Origin: Polytrichum commune
Lineage: Eukaryota; Streptophyta; Polytrichopsida; Polytrichales; Polytrichaceae
Assembly (NCBI GenBank): GCA_950295325.1
Contig: OX485805.1
Span: 43,424,758 to 43,488,757, forward strand
Reading direction: 5' to 3'
Length of the DNA stretch: 64,000 nucleotides
The translations under genes were made by a program, and so were the position numbers. Below, piece after piece: positions 11,736 through 25,100 of the stretch. Position 1 is the first letter of the stretch. Every line of letters begins with the position of its first letter. The notes under the pieces are model-generated. The model saw nothing but the letters and a program-made list of their open reading frames with translations. It did no database searches and had not been told where the DNA came from.

Positions 11736-12626
11736 ATTTTTATTTTCCACCAACATTTCCTCATTTGGCTTGGGCTAAGAGTATCTCCAACCACGCCACC
11801 ACATCTTGCTCCACTTCCTACTCCAAAGTGGTGGTAGAGGAAGTTGCGGTGTGTCATAAAAGAGGTCTTAAGATTATAGTAATGGAGGCACCACTGCTAC
11901 AACACCATTTGTAGTATTGTAATATTTCTCAACAAATTTAACACAATTTTGGGCATTTGTTAAACTCGATAAATTAATCATGTAAGATTTAGTATAAAAC
12001 ATGTTGTGTTATGAAAAAAAAAAAAAAAAAAAAAACATTTTCTAGTGATAAAAGATGCTTGATTGGGGTAGAAAAACCTCTATGATAGTGTTGAAGGGGT
12101 ATGTGGTGGCAGGGATGGAAATGCTATGATGTGGGTTTATACTATAATCCAAAATTAATGAAAACCCACAATTGAGTTGGTTAAAAGCAAAAACTTGGAC
12201 CCAAGGACTTTCCACAATGGTCATGTATATATCATGAAACAATGAAGTGGCAATAATGTGGCATCACTTCTTGCCAAACCAAAGAGAGAGAGAGAGAGAG
12301 AGAGAGAGTTCAACCCTTTGATCATAGCCATGAACCTATATGTGAACCCCAAAATGGGTTCACATGTTCCCACTCATGAAAACACTTGTCCTAGTCTGAG
12401 AAATCAATCTTGAATCCAAAAGCAAGCTCCAATCAAGGAGTGTTTTGAGCCCCAATTTTCTTGGATTCAGAGCGGAGTTGGTTGCCTTCCTTTTGGTTTT
12501 TGTTGTTGTTCGCCCTCATCCTTGACACAATTGGTAATTTCATGCTAATTGTGTATTCTTTGTTTATACATGATAATATGAACCCTTTGTCAATAATTTC
12601 CAAATATACAATGTGTAGTTGCCAAG
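11736..12626. other. AT-rich intergenic DNA with simple repeats
   Basis: No gene seen. It holds a poly(A) run at about 12014-12035 and an (AG)n run at 12283-12308. Confidence 0.5.
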
Positions 12627-12857
12627 AGCGTAACCTTCCAAGACAACAAGTTGTTGCTATTAACCAAAATGTCACACCACAAGTGCGTAACCTTCCAAGA
12701 CAACAAGTTGTTGCTATTAACCAAAATGTCACACCACAAAGTGCGTAACCTTCCAAGACAACAAGTTGTTGCTATTAACCAAAATGTCACACCACAAGTG
12801 CGTAACCTTCCAAGACAACAAGTTGTTGCTATTAACCAAAATGTCACACCACAAGTG
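12627..12857 (+). repeat. 57-bp minisatellite, four copies
   Basis: Four head-to-tail copies of a 57-bp unit that begins GTGCGTAACCTTCCAAGACA and ends AATGTCACACCACAA. The copies are nearly identical, apart from one extra A at the second/third boundary (near 12738). Because 57 is a multiple of three, the unit reads open in several frames (RNLPRQQVVAINQNVTPQ on the plus strand), which accounts for the repetitive open frames here. There are no unique spacers between units, so this is not a CRISPR-like array. Near-identity points to recent expansion. Confidence 0.92.
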
Positions 12858-15593
12858 CGTAATCACATTGTTGGATTTCAAAATACCATGAGAGGCTCGG
12901 ATTGGGCTCCGAAAGCATTTGGGTGCACATGGAAGAAGAACTTCAGCCCTTGGGGAGGGCCGGAGTGAATAAAGTGTCTGTTCGTAGGACATCCGTGGCC
13001 ATACCCTAGGGTATTGGCGTTGGGTGAAGGGTGCACATGGAAATAAGGTTTTTGTGTTCATCCAACATGTATGAGAAAATAACATTCGATTGCTTGCTCG
13101 CAAAAGGATAGGATGTGAACTCAACGCTCGAATGAACAACTTTTCTACAGCTTTTGGTAGCAATTTTATGTTTAAGATATCATTCTACAAATCCTACAAC
13201 TTTATGTTTACATTTTTCTAATATAGTCTATGCATGGAACCTTTTCCTTGTAATAGGCTCAATGGGGATGGATTCTTAAATGTTGTATTTATATGGACAT
13301 TTGGATGTACCATGGATGATTGGGATGACAATTGTATTGGTGAGGTGGGAAAGTTTGGAGCTTTTGAGGTCAAGGGTTCTCAATTTGGGTCTAGCTTATG
13401 GTTGTGTGCACTATGTTTTCATGTATTCCAATGAAGGTGTATTATTCTTGTGTGTCTTTGCTATTGTAAGGGGTTTTAGGTGCGAGTTCTCCTCCACAAG
13501 CTTAGGGCAGTGCGAGAGTGGCATTCTCTCATTTTTATGAGTGTGAATCTCTACAATAAATCTGTGCTTTCATGTCATGGTGTTCTCCAACCAATATTTT
13601 TTCTTTCTTTCTTTATGGTTTATGTGAACAAATGCACCCATTGGTGACATGCACACAATTAGTTTGTTTTCTAGTTGTGTAGTGGGGGGTTATGACAACA
13701 GTGATGGTTGTGAGAGTCAAGTGCAATGTACCTTGATCTTTTAAAAAAATTGTTGTTGTGGAAGCCATTGTGTGGAGTGGTGGCACAATTACAAGTGCAT
13801 AGTGGGCTACATAATCATTAGTTTAGAATGCTATAAGATGGCACATGCCATGGACATCATAATTCCAACATTTTGCACGTAAAATGTTTTAGATATATTA
13901 TAATGTTGTTCTTTGTGTTTTTGAACACATTAGGAATGCAAAGCTACATCATGCATGTCTAGCATTCAATTTGACGTGTGAGGGATTGCATTGTCATAGT
14001 TGCATTTGCAAATGGTGCGATTCAATACCTTGCTCCATCTTCTTTACTTTTGTGTCATATGTTATTATTAAAATATGAACTGATTTTTTTACATTTTTAT
14101 ATATATTTAATATAAGATCCTATAATAACAAATGGCTAAATGATTATAATTACTAGCAAGTTTTTCATAAATTATCTAAAGACTAATTACTTCTAGAGTG
14201 ACGGTCACTTAAATTCCTTGATCTTCACATAATAGCCCCCTTAGAACACCGGATTAATGCACATGTATAGCAAAATGTAGGCCAAGTGAACTCCTTGGGC
14301 TCAACGCTTGAGAGGAAGGTAATAATACATTAGTGTCTTTACCAACCTTCGTATCATTGGCTTTGGTATATGCATAGGCTCTAATTGCCTTCCTTTTTAG
14401 CTTCAATTTTATGCCCTCATCCCTACTCGGTGTTCATTGAAACGAGACTTTGCATGTGTTTGACATTTGTCTCTTGGAGGAGGAGGAAAAGCCAATTTGT
14501 TGTTTTAAAAAAACCCTATGCCATATTAATTAATGTATGCAACTTGTTTGTTTCCTCATTTCTTACTAGGTAGCCTTGGACTTTTCTTTGAATTTGGGTT
14601 TGGGTTTCGGGTTTGGTTGCCTCATATTGGTAATAACGTCCTTCTTCCCTTCGCTACTAGGCTTACTCTTTACAATGTGTTTTGCTTAGTAATTAATTGT
14701 TTCCAGTCAACACTATAATTTATATTCAATTTAAAATTAGACAATATAGAAGAAACTAAGTGGCATTATGTCTACATCAAATTACGATGGTTATCTTGTC
14801 AAATGAAATGCCTCACTATCTAAAGAATGTTACGGCCAAACAAGGGCAATGATTTTTTTTTTTGAGGGGAATGAAGTTCAAGTTTTCAATCTCCCATAAA
14901 CACAAAACATAGTTGTGGTGAGCTAAACGAGTTACATAATGGCAACAATAGCCAAAGTTGGAAGTTGAACCATTGTAATTTTGTGTCCAAGGCTGAAAAC
15001 ACATGAAGATGCACATCCCTACTTTCAAAACCCTACATGACAATCCCCCCAAAAACCCTTGTATTTGGAATGAAGGAACATGGATTTATACAAGCATAGG
15101 CATTCCCTTTATTATGCGAGAACATGTCCCACTAGTGTCAAACATTCCAATCCATAAAAAAGTTGATACCCATTTGCCATCACAAGGCGGGATGATATTA
15201 TTATACCAAACTCAAATATTTGGATGAACACCATGTTAGTGCATGTGTACTATGGCCCAAGTATCGAGTAATTGCATGGCACATAGACTCAACGGAAGTT
15301 CAAAATATTGTTTCTCTTGAATTACCCACAAATGAATGGTATCAAGAACATGGAAAATGTTTGACCCTATAGCATGGCTAATATCAAATATGGTGACACG
15401 TGCACAATGCATTTGTACATATATACATTGGTTGAATCTCGTATGTGTTGACTTAGGACCAATGGCACCCTTAGCATGTCCAGTTAGAACTAGCCCCTAC
15501 ATGGATATGATAAAGTCATCTCGACTTAATGGCCTATGTTGATTTTGTGGTCTTTGATTCCCTTTTGATGTTAACTAACTCACATGCCAAATA

Positions 15594-15630
<37 letters not shown>

Positions 15631-16119
15631 GTTGTACACTAGATTCAAATATGTCCTTAATTCAATTTATTTATGCTGAATATTATCTCCAATAGTTTGA
15701 TATCATTTTTCTATGTTCATACCATATTTGATCACTATTAGTAGACCACATAAATATGTTCGATTTCTCCATGAACTCTCCATCTTTGGCGTGGTCACAA
15801 AATTTACCAACATAGTTTGTGATCTTTGTGTCTCCCACTTAAATTTACTTCTACGACCACTCCACTTTAGTATACAATGCAATGAAAACATTTGGATTGT
15901 GGGTCCAAGAGTCTTCATCTTTGTCACCAAAAAAATGTAGATGAAGTGGTTTAGGGTTAGAATTTGCATAATTGTGACTTGTATTTTCCATTGATTGTGC
16001 AAATAACTTTTGGACAATGGCATAATTTGTAAACCTGCAATTGCATATATTGTTAACTTCCATGTTAACCAAATCTATAAGAAGCAAACCAACCAAGTTG
16101 TATTGAGTTGCCATATAGA
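12858..16119. other. Intergenic DNA upstream of the RSP2-like gene
   Basis: No intact gene seen. There is an (AG)n run at 15596-15627. Between about 15000 and 16030 several open stretches on both strands read as weakly protein-like (for example 15212-15365 plus, with YLDEHHVSACVLWPKYR), but frames shift and stop; they may be decayed coding DNA that I cannot identify. Confidence 0.4.
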
Positions 16120-19100
16120 ATGGATTCAAAGTACGGAGAGTCATTCGACGCTGAATATGTAGATAGAATGTTGGGCAAAGTTTTGATTCAAGCATGTGCA
16201 TCGGTAACATTGGCTAAGCCCTCTGACCCAATTGAATACTTGAGTTTGTGGCTACACAAGTATTGTGACAATGCAGTGGTCTTACAAAATTATGAAAAGG
16301 AAAAGGCTCACATTGCGCATAAAGAAGTAGTCGCAAAGGAAAATGCTTTAAAAAAGGTTCAAGAGGAACAAGAAATCAGACAAAAACATTTTTCGAGCTT
16401 GAGTTACGTGAAGAGTATTTCGGATGATCCATACATGTTGTGGGAGACATGTTTGAAAGCCATAACCACACTCACTGGTATATATGTTTAAATGATTGGT
16501 CAGGTCATTTATTCTCAAATGTAGAGTATTAATATGCATAAACTCACTTGTAATTACTCAATATCTCAAATAATATGGTTGAATAGCACATTATGTTCTT
16601 GAGAACCATCATATTTAGGTTTAATCCAACTCATGAATTCCACCTAATTGTTTTGAATTAGGTTCCCAAGCTGCTTACGTAGCAGTGGTGGTGAGAAAAA
16701 TATTTGAACCCAAAAAAGAAAAAAAACCAACAAATGAAGGTGATGATGAAGGAGAGGAGGAAGAGGAACCAACCGAAGAAGGTGCATTCACGGTTTTCAC
16801 ATAAATTGTTCTCGAATCCTGTGACATAAAACTTAAGTTTTGAAAGTTTGGACAATTTCATATGTAAGTTGCTAATCATATGGTTGAGTGGCCTAATTTG
16901 CTCCTCTTTTAGTTTAAATGTCTAGCCATCATGAAACAATGATCCTTATTTTGTGAGTTTACTTAATTGAATTTTATTTGAGATGTAAAAAAATGTTACT
17001 TATCACAACTATAGAATGTATAACCTTGAAAGGCTCAAGTGGGAAAAACTTCAAAAGTGTGGATGATAATTGCTTTAGATTTCCATTAGTTGTTTGGAGG
17101 CATATGGTACATGAGCCTATTTTTTTATACAACAAAAGCTCAAAATTTCCTTAATCCTCTTTCGTCTAAGTTTTGTCACAAATGTGCTAAAAATATTATG
17201 TCATTAATGAGCATGTTCTCACAAAACACAAGTATGTTAAAAAAAGGATGGTCAAATAACAAGTATCAACCCTTAAACCCAAGAGTTTTGGTAGGGTTTC
17301 ATGGAAGGCATCTAATGGAAGACACCTATCTAATAAAGAATTAGGGTTTAGAAACCGGTTTAAAGAAGTTGAACTTTCTTTATTGTTAAGGTATGCATGT
17401 ATTCCGTGTCTGTCTAAAACTTTGTGTATGCATCACAACGAGAATCATAAAGGCCAACAAATTAGTTGTTACCATGAAGAGGTCACAAACATATCAATTG
17501 TTTTCTAAGAATAAAATGAAAAATAATGTAGGAGTGTCGGCTCTCTCAACATGGCTTACACATGGTTACAAGTGTTTTTCCTTGGCATATCACAACTTTA
17601 CACATGTTTGGGCACACCTGCACAATACATGATGCATGAAATATACAATTTATCAAGTTCTATGAAATACCCCATATTTGTGCATAGTCCACTAAGTTAT
17701 AAGAAAACTTATACATCGGATGCAGTCCACTGCTCAATGCGAAAACTCACAATTCACAAATTTTTGTAAATTTGATGATTTGCAAACCCCTTTTCACTTG
17801 AAGAGAACGGAAGAGAAGTGAATGTGTGTGAGACAATACACGGCGTTTTGTAGTTCATAACATAGTTATGTTACGGCATTGAATGTGATTCAATAGAAGG
17901 CGAAGAAGGAGAAGAGGGAGAAGAGAAAGCGAGTTCGGATGTTTCGAGCGTGGACAATGAGCCGGTGGAGATGGAGGATGAACCAAAGGAAGGGGACGAA
18001 GAAGCTCCCCCCGAGGAGGAGGAAGGAGGAGAAGAAGAAGCCACCGAGGGCGAAGGAGGTGGTGATGAGGATGGTGAACCACCCCCACCAAAGCCTCCGA
18101 GGCCACCCAAACCGCTCAATTATAAGAATAAGAAGATGTTGTATGTAGCCGCAACCGTCCCGTCACATGTGTACATGTTGAACAAGCAACTTGACATCAA
18201 AAAAGTGAGTGTATTTCTCATACCTTCTTAATCAACCATGTTACGTTGTGTAACATTGTCTCATCATAGGTTTACTTTACAATGTCACAATCATAACCTC
18301 GTTCTTAACAAGTCAGAATCATGCTCCCAGTTTGTTTATGAAATCCGACAAGATTCAAAGAGAGAGACGTGACTGAAGAACGCTTCATCTTTATCATAAT
18401 CGCAAGCTCATATGTGAACCTAGAACGGGTTTATTGAGCAGAACTATGGGACATGTGCTATTGCTTCATGTCGGAGGCCCATTCAAATATTATAGTTCGT
18501 ATCTAACGATGTTCATTATTTGATGTAGGGACCTGTTACATATAGTTTGCTTACAGACGGACTACCGAGCTTGCATATACCCAATGTCTTGTACAAAGAA
18601 GGTTGTTATTTCATGAACATTGTGTGTCTATGTTTTTATAAAGCCTATATATATATAAAAAGAAACTAGATACAAATTTTAGTATCGAAACTTTAATTAT
18701 TTTGATTTGGTGAATGTAACGCATTGAATTGTAAGTTCTAAATATTTGCAGGTATTCATTTTTTCGGAGGAGTTCCTCGATTGGGAGCTTATTATGTGGC
18801 TCCGATGAGGATTGAGTTTATAGCGAAGAAATACATGCAAGATGAATTCAAAGACAGACCAGCTGAGTGGTTTGATCAAGTTAAACAGTGTGGTCCAACT
18901 TCAGAACCCACTCCACCTTTATATAAAGATTCATAAACATCAACCAAAATTTCTCAACGTTCTTTTTTTTATGGCAACAACATAAGGCCCATTTCACACA
19001 CGAGCCAAGAGCCGTGACCATGAAATTGTGAGAGCCCAAAAGAAAGTGTCCAAAGGCCGTCCCAACACACCTCCAACATCATGCAGTGTGGTCACGGATC

Positions 19101-22100
19101 CTCAAGTGTAGTGTGAAGTCATATGTGATTGGTTCCTCAACCAAATGCTATTTCAATGAATTTTCTATTCATGTGGGTCCTCACACATGATAAAATAGAA
19201 TAAATCAACGGTTGTGATCGTTCGGAGTGCTATGGTCTCCCAGTTTTGCGTTAGGCCTACCTCCAAGAGGTGGTGTTTGAAAATAGTCCAAGTGACCATG
19301 TAACATGATCCATTCGATGCCATGTAAGAATCCATGTAGACTTTACATCCATCTTGCATTCGGTTACTAATTCCGTTGGTCCCTCAAGCGTAGTGTGAAG
19401 CGAACTTGGACGGGCTCCACCTATCCCACCAATGAGAGTGCTTGAAGTGTAATGGTCACGGGCTCTCAGCCTCGTGTGTGAAGGGGCCCTAACATATGTT
19501 CTTAAAGAAGAGGAGATTATTCAAGTAGTACGAATATGATAAGTATGTTTTCTTAGAGCACGACTAAAGTAGGGGCAACCTCATTTACGCAATGAAATCG
19601 CAGGTCGGTCTTATTTTTACCCCTTACCATTCATTTCTACATGCCCAAATCCATCCAAAACTACACTAAATATTGTATTTATTGTCATATGCTCGTGTAA
19701 GTCTATTAATACGGTCATCCCAACTTACTTCTAGTTCACATTGAAACAAAGTGATGAAATATTGTCACAGATGATACAAATTTGGATGAAAATATGCTTA
19801 GTATGTGGCAGTGATTCCAACATTGTATAATCTTAAATGTCCAAATGCTCTTACAAGGAATGACCAATGATGTTAGGTTTACATTTAGTGTTGGTGACAC
19901 TACACAAGCGGTTTGCAATTAGTATTGAGCAAGACAAAGAGAGAGAAAAACTTCGGTCTCCGGAGGAGACCGACGTGAATTAAGTGTATGTTCGATCCAC
20001 CCCCAATCCGATGCCCCTAAGCAAGACAAATAGAATATCGGTGGCAGTGAGGGCCACTTTAATTTACACCTAGACCAGGCCAATTCCCCTTGAGGCCAAT
20101 TGCATGAAATTTCAGCCCCTTTTGGGTTGGAGGCCGGCCTCAACTACACATTATAATAAGATTATAATGGGGCCCAATTTTCCCATATGTAAAGGCCTTA
20201 GGGCCAAGAAGCTAGGCCAATAAATCTATCATAATCCAACGGATCTAGCATAATCTAACATAGAGCTATTTATATTTCCACATAATCCAATGGATATGGT
20301 TTGTTAAAAAATTTATATATATTAAAAATTTATTGAAACTTGACATTGGTCCCGAGGTCAAAAATTGGCCTTCCATTTTGGGTGCACCCAATTCAATCAG
20401 CTTGGGCCGTATCATACCATGCATTTTTTTATTAAAATTTTCATACCACCAAATCGGCCCGCCCTCTAGGTGTGAAGGGTTTTGGCTGATTTCAGCCTTT
20501 TGGCCAATCACAAGGGAGAATTTTAGGCCTCTTACACAACGAAGTGGCCCGGCCTCTAGGTGTAAAACGGCCCTATATACAATACATAACCAACGTTGGG
20601 TAATCGGATGTGAATTTGAGTCCCTTGGCCCTACCCTGCTCAAGAGTCCTCATGGTGCAGTGTGAGGTTTACTGCCTACCTTGCGGTGGGTGGGCTTTTG
20701 GATGTTACCTACCTAGCTAGTTTGCCCTGTCAAGTAGAGAGAAGATTTCATGGTGGGAATCAAACAGCCAACCACTCCATTCGGAAATGGGTACCTCTCC
20801 TCTATCACGTGGTAGTTTAGGGTCATCTCGAATCCACTAAATACAATATTTAGTGGAACGTCTTTTGTGAATAAATGGGGCTACCTAATTATGGGTTTCC
20901 CCCCCCCCCTTTGAGCTTGGATATGAAAGGCGTAATTTCATTGGTGCATTTGATGCAATAAGTTAGATGCAATTCAAGCACATGTTCAAATTGCATGCAC
21001 ATTGCTTTTATTACTATTTATTGGACAAATTTGCGTGTCGGAGAGTAGTGTGCACCCGCACTATTATCGCTAAGGACTTTATTGTGGGAGATAGTAGTTA
21101 CGGTGTAACTCTTGTACTTCGAGTGAATTTTGTGTGTTGATGTGTGCATGATGTAGCCATACATATCGTGAAAAATAAATAATATGGATATTTAGTGTTC
21201 TAAACACCACTTCAAATGCTATTGAATGAATTATATGTAAGGAATCAAACTAATCTCAATCCCTCTCTCTCTCTCTCTCGTCATGCAAGGCGTGTGTAAA
21301 ATGTGTTGATGTGTGTTATTTTGCAGAAAGCAAATTGTGGCGCTTTTATGTTGTGACACGTTGAAAGTGGACAATTTTGGGATTGGAAGGCCGTTCCATC
21401 CGATCGAGGAAGAGTTTCTTAATGAATGTGGCAATGTGTTAAGTGGGATTTTGGATGCAAACAATAAGTACATTGCAAAACAACACAACACTCCGGAAGT
21501 TATTGAAAAACACATGGACAACGTCGTGGAGATAAAACTTGCAAGGCAAGAACAATTGGAGCAAGAACGGCTCGACGATATCAAGCGCAAGAAAGCGAAA
21601 AAAATTGCGTTGGCGCAAAAGAAATTTGAAGTTGCGCACAAAGCGTGGCAAGAACGTCAAGAGGCGAAAGCGGCGTTGAAGGAAAAACAAGAGAAAGCAA
21701 AACAAGCTCGGATAGCAGCTGGCAAAGAGGTATTGTTGTATGGATTCAACAAATAATCTTGTTCGTTTTAGGGGCTTGTTAAATCGACCACAAACTTGAA
21801 TCAAAGTTCATGCGAGTGGACTAGGATCTGACCAATCATTCAAGTTGGCCAAGTTTTTTTAATTCTAACGTAGAGCTAACACCTTGCTCTCTTCATGTGT
21901 GAGATGGAAAATCAAAATGTGACCAAGTCGTGTGGTTGCATGATGCATTTTCGTGGTTGTTTGAACAAACAACGTGGTCAATTGAACAATTTACTCGATT
22001 CATTGTCATTATCATAGTACCAAATGCATCTTTTGGGGACCATGAGATGTTAAACAAGTTACAATTCATGGTTAAAGTTGTGACAATGTGTATATCCATA

Positions 22101-25100
22101 TATACAAAGGGTACGAATTAAAATATTTGTTTTGCATGATCAAATTCAATTTTTTCTTGTCCACCCATGAAAATAGGGAACATCGTTCCTGTGAAGATAT
22201 ACTCCTTCCACTATGTTTTCTTCAAAACTGATGTCAAAATTTATAAATGCTTGCCGTTTAATAGGAACCTGAAGATGCAGCAGAAGAAGCAGAAGAGCCG
22301 GAAGGTGAAGAAGATCCTGAGCCTGTTTTGGAGGTTGTAGAGGATGAGGCAGAAGCGGCTGATGGAGAGGATGCCGAGGCGGAAGCGGAACCTGAAGAAG
22401 AAGCTGAAGAGGGAGAGGATGGAGAGGGAAGTGAACTTGAAGAAGGCGACAAAAAACCAAAGCATAAATTCGATGATGCTAAGCTTGAACCCGATCCGAT
22501 GGCTATATTAAAAGAGGTGGAGCCTGAAGAAGGTGAAGAAGGTGAAGGAGAAGAAGGGGAGGAAGGGGAAGAGGTGGAACCCGAAGCGGAAGCGGAAGAG
22601 GAGGAGCCTGAAGAAGTTGAAGAAGTTGAGGAACCTAAAGAGGCCGAAGAAGGCGGTGAAGGAGCCCCGGTTGAATCCGAAGACATGAAAAAATTGAAGG
22701 CCAGGAAGGTGGAAGATGCCAAAAAGGAGAAAGAGATGGCAAAAAAAATAAAAGCTTTGACAAAACAATTGGAAGGGTTTGAGAAAACAAAACAAAAAGC
22801 AATAGAAGAGTTGGAGGCTCTTGGGAAAAAAGTTGAAGTGTATGAAAAAGCATTGTTTGTTGCCGACGGTGTTGTAAAATATCTTAGGAAATTTATGGAG
22901 AACATATATAAACTTATACTCGAGAATAAGGTACCTTTATATACTTGAATCCCATACCTATAGTCTACATCGTCGACGTGTTCCAACCTCACGTGACACG
23001 TTTGCGTATTAAGTGTGTGTTGAGAATTGGTAAAGTGAATCATGATAAAATGCTCATGGTTAGACACGTCATGCTTTGTAAACATGTCTAATGGTTAGTC
23101 ACGTTGTGCTTTCTAAACATGTCTAATGTTTAAACACAATGCATATGGTCATGTAATCTAATGCAAAACTCTAATCTCAACTATTCAATATACGAAAACC
23201 AAACATTGGCCTAAACCCACACCCTTGAGGCCTCTTTCCATGAGGGTTTGCACGTGAACATAAGAAATGGAACACCTTTTGAAGGGTATCAAGTCCTCAA
23301 AAGGATTGTTTTGTCATGCAAGACATAAAAAATAATATAATTCAAGGAATATCGTTTAGTGATTTTTTTTGCACCTCCTGTAAATGTACCTACAATAACT
23401 ACCATCAAAAGTCCCATTGCCCGTGAAGCACATTGTGACAATTTTCGGACCATTGTCACAATAAACGTGTTTTTAAATTATTGTGTGAATTTGTACATTC
23501 ACCATGTCAATCTCCAAAAGAAACCCTCAAAATTACATCCTTTAGTCATAGCATATAAATACAAGTCATTCTTAGTATGTTGAAATAATGTAACATTACA
23601 AAACTCATGTAAGAATTAGAGCGGCCACTTTTCATGCTTAGTTGCGTACCCCGAAGGAGCCAACATTTAGACACGAATGACCAAGGTTAGTAGGTTCCAA
23701 CCCAAAATACGTTAGCATAGTATTACATTGTATTTATATCTTAATATTTGAAATTCAAATACCTAACACATTTTGAATCACCTTGCAGGCTATGCAACTT
23801 GAGTGTATAAAAAGATGGATGTATCCAAATAGACATGTTCAACGAGTGTTAAAAGTAAGGACCTCTTGTATGGGTTGATTGATGTGATGCGTGCATTGAC
23901 ATGTTACTGAAGCTTATGACGTTTGATTTGCCTTCTAATGAATAATGTGGACCACCAACATGTAGAGGTTATGGAGCTCTATAGATCTACAAGGTCCATT
24001 GTCTAGAAAGAAGATAAGATTGGTGTTGTTAAACATGTTGGCTCAAAATACAAAACCAAATATTGATGTTATTGTAGTTGATATCAAATACTAGTTGAAA
24101 GGTGATATTTCAATGTCGATTATGGATATTTGTGAAAAGAAAGTATCCGTTGCACAACATATTTGTGTGAAGGAGGATAGTTCCTTATGGAATTCTTCAC
24201 AAATAGTTACATATGCTATGTATTGTCACACATAAACGCCACCAAAACGGTTTTTAAAAGTGGCGTCATTGACATTTCGCTTCTATATGCGCAAGAATAA
24301 ATTGTTACGATTGTTTGGGTATGTTTGACAGGCATTGCTACATCTTCTCGGTCACAAGCAACTTGTCATTGACGATTGGGGCTCCGCTCGGAAATTATTC
24401 AACACAAATTTACTAGAGAAGGTTTTTTCTTAACCCAACTATTTGCAACATAGATACTCCAAACTAATTTTTTTATTAGTGTATTCATTCTAGTGACAAC
24501 TCTTTAGTTCTTGGACAACTGTCAAAATAACTATAGTTGACTAGATATTTTCTCAATACATTTTAGGGAACAACTATAGTTAACCAGAAAATTTTCAAAC
24601 CGATTTGAAGAACGATCATAATTACTTAGAAAAATCCCATGTATTATTATATATTCGAAGATGTTTGTCTCCTGATTTGTTTTAGTTGAGGGTAATTCAT
24701 ACGCTCGGGCCACTGAAGATCATCAAGAAACGCCTTTATACGATCACTTACAGTGTTGGGTTATAGAACAACCACCATGTACATCACCTACACAAGTAAC
24801 ACACTAGTGACACTACAACATTACAACAAAAATCTGTGAAGAGATTGTGCTTAAGTTTAATTAACTAATTAACTAATAGTTCAATTAGTTGGTTAGTTGT
24901 CCAAGGTCTGCAACCATGAAAGTCATTATATGTTTCGTGGTGCAATTCGAGCCCCTAACAAGTAGTAAATCGATTTGTACTTGGTAAAACGAGATCATCA
25001 CTATACATAACACAACCTATACTACAAAGAGGAAGTGGAAACTACATCATATGTGATACAAACAATAAGATGTACATGATGTGCATTTGAATCTAGGTCA

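Noticed and set aside
12627..12857. Possible CRISPR-like array
   Set aside because: The units abut with no unique spacers, are 57 bp long and lie in plant-type nuclear DNA; it is a minisatellite.
20266..20665. Overlapping open frames of 110-125 residues on both strands
   Set aside because: They coincide with an inverted-repeat element and have no coding signature.
22258..23085. 275-residue Ser-rich antisense open frame
   Set aside because: It is the reverse of the Glu-rich RSP2-like exon 7 (GAA/GAG read as TTC/CTC and TCN), a typical artefact.
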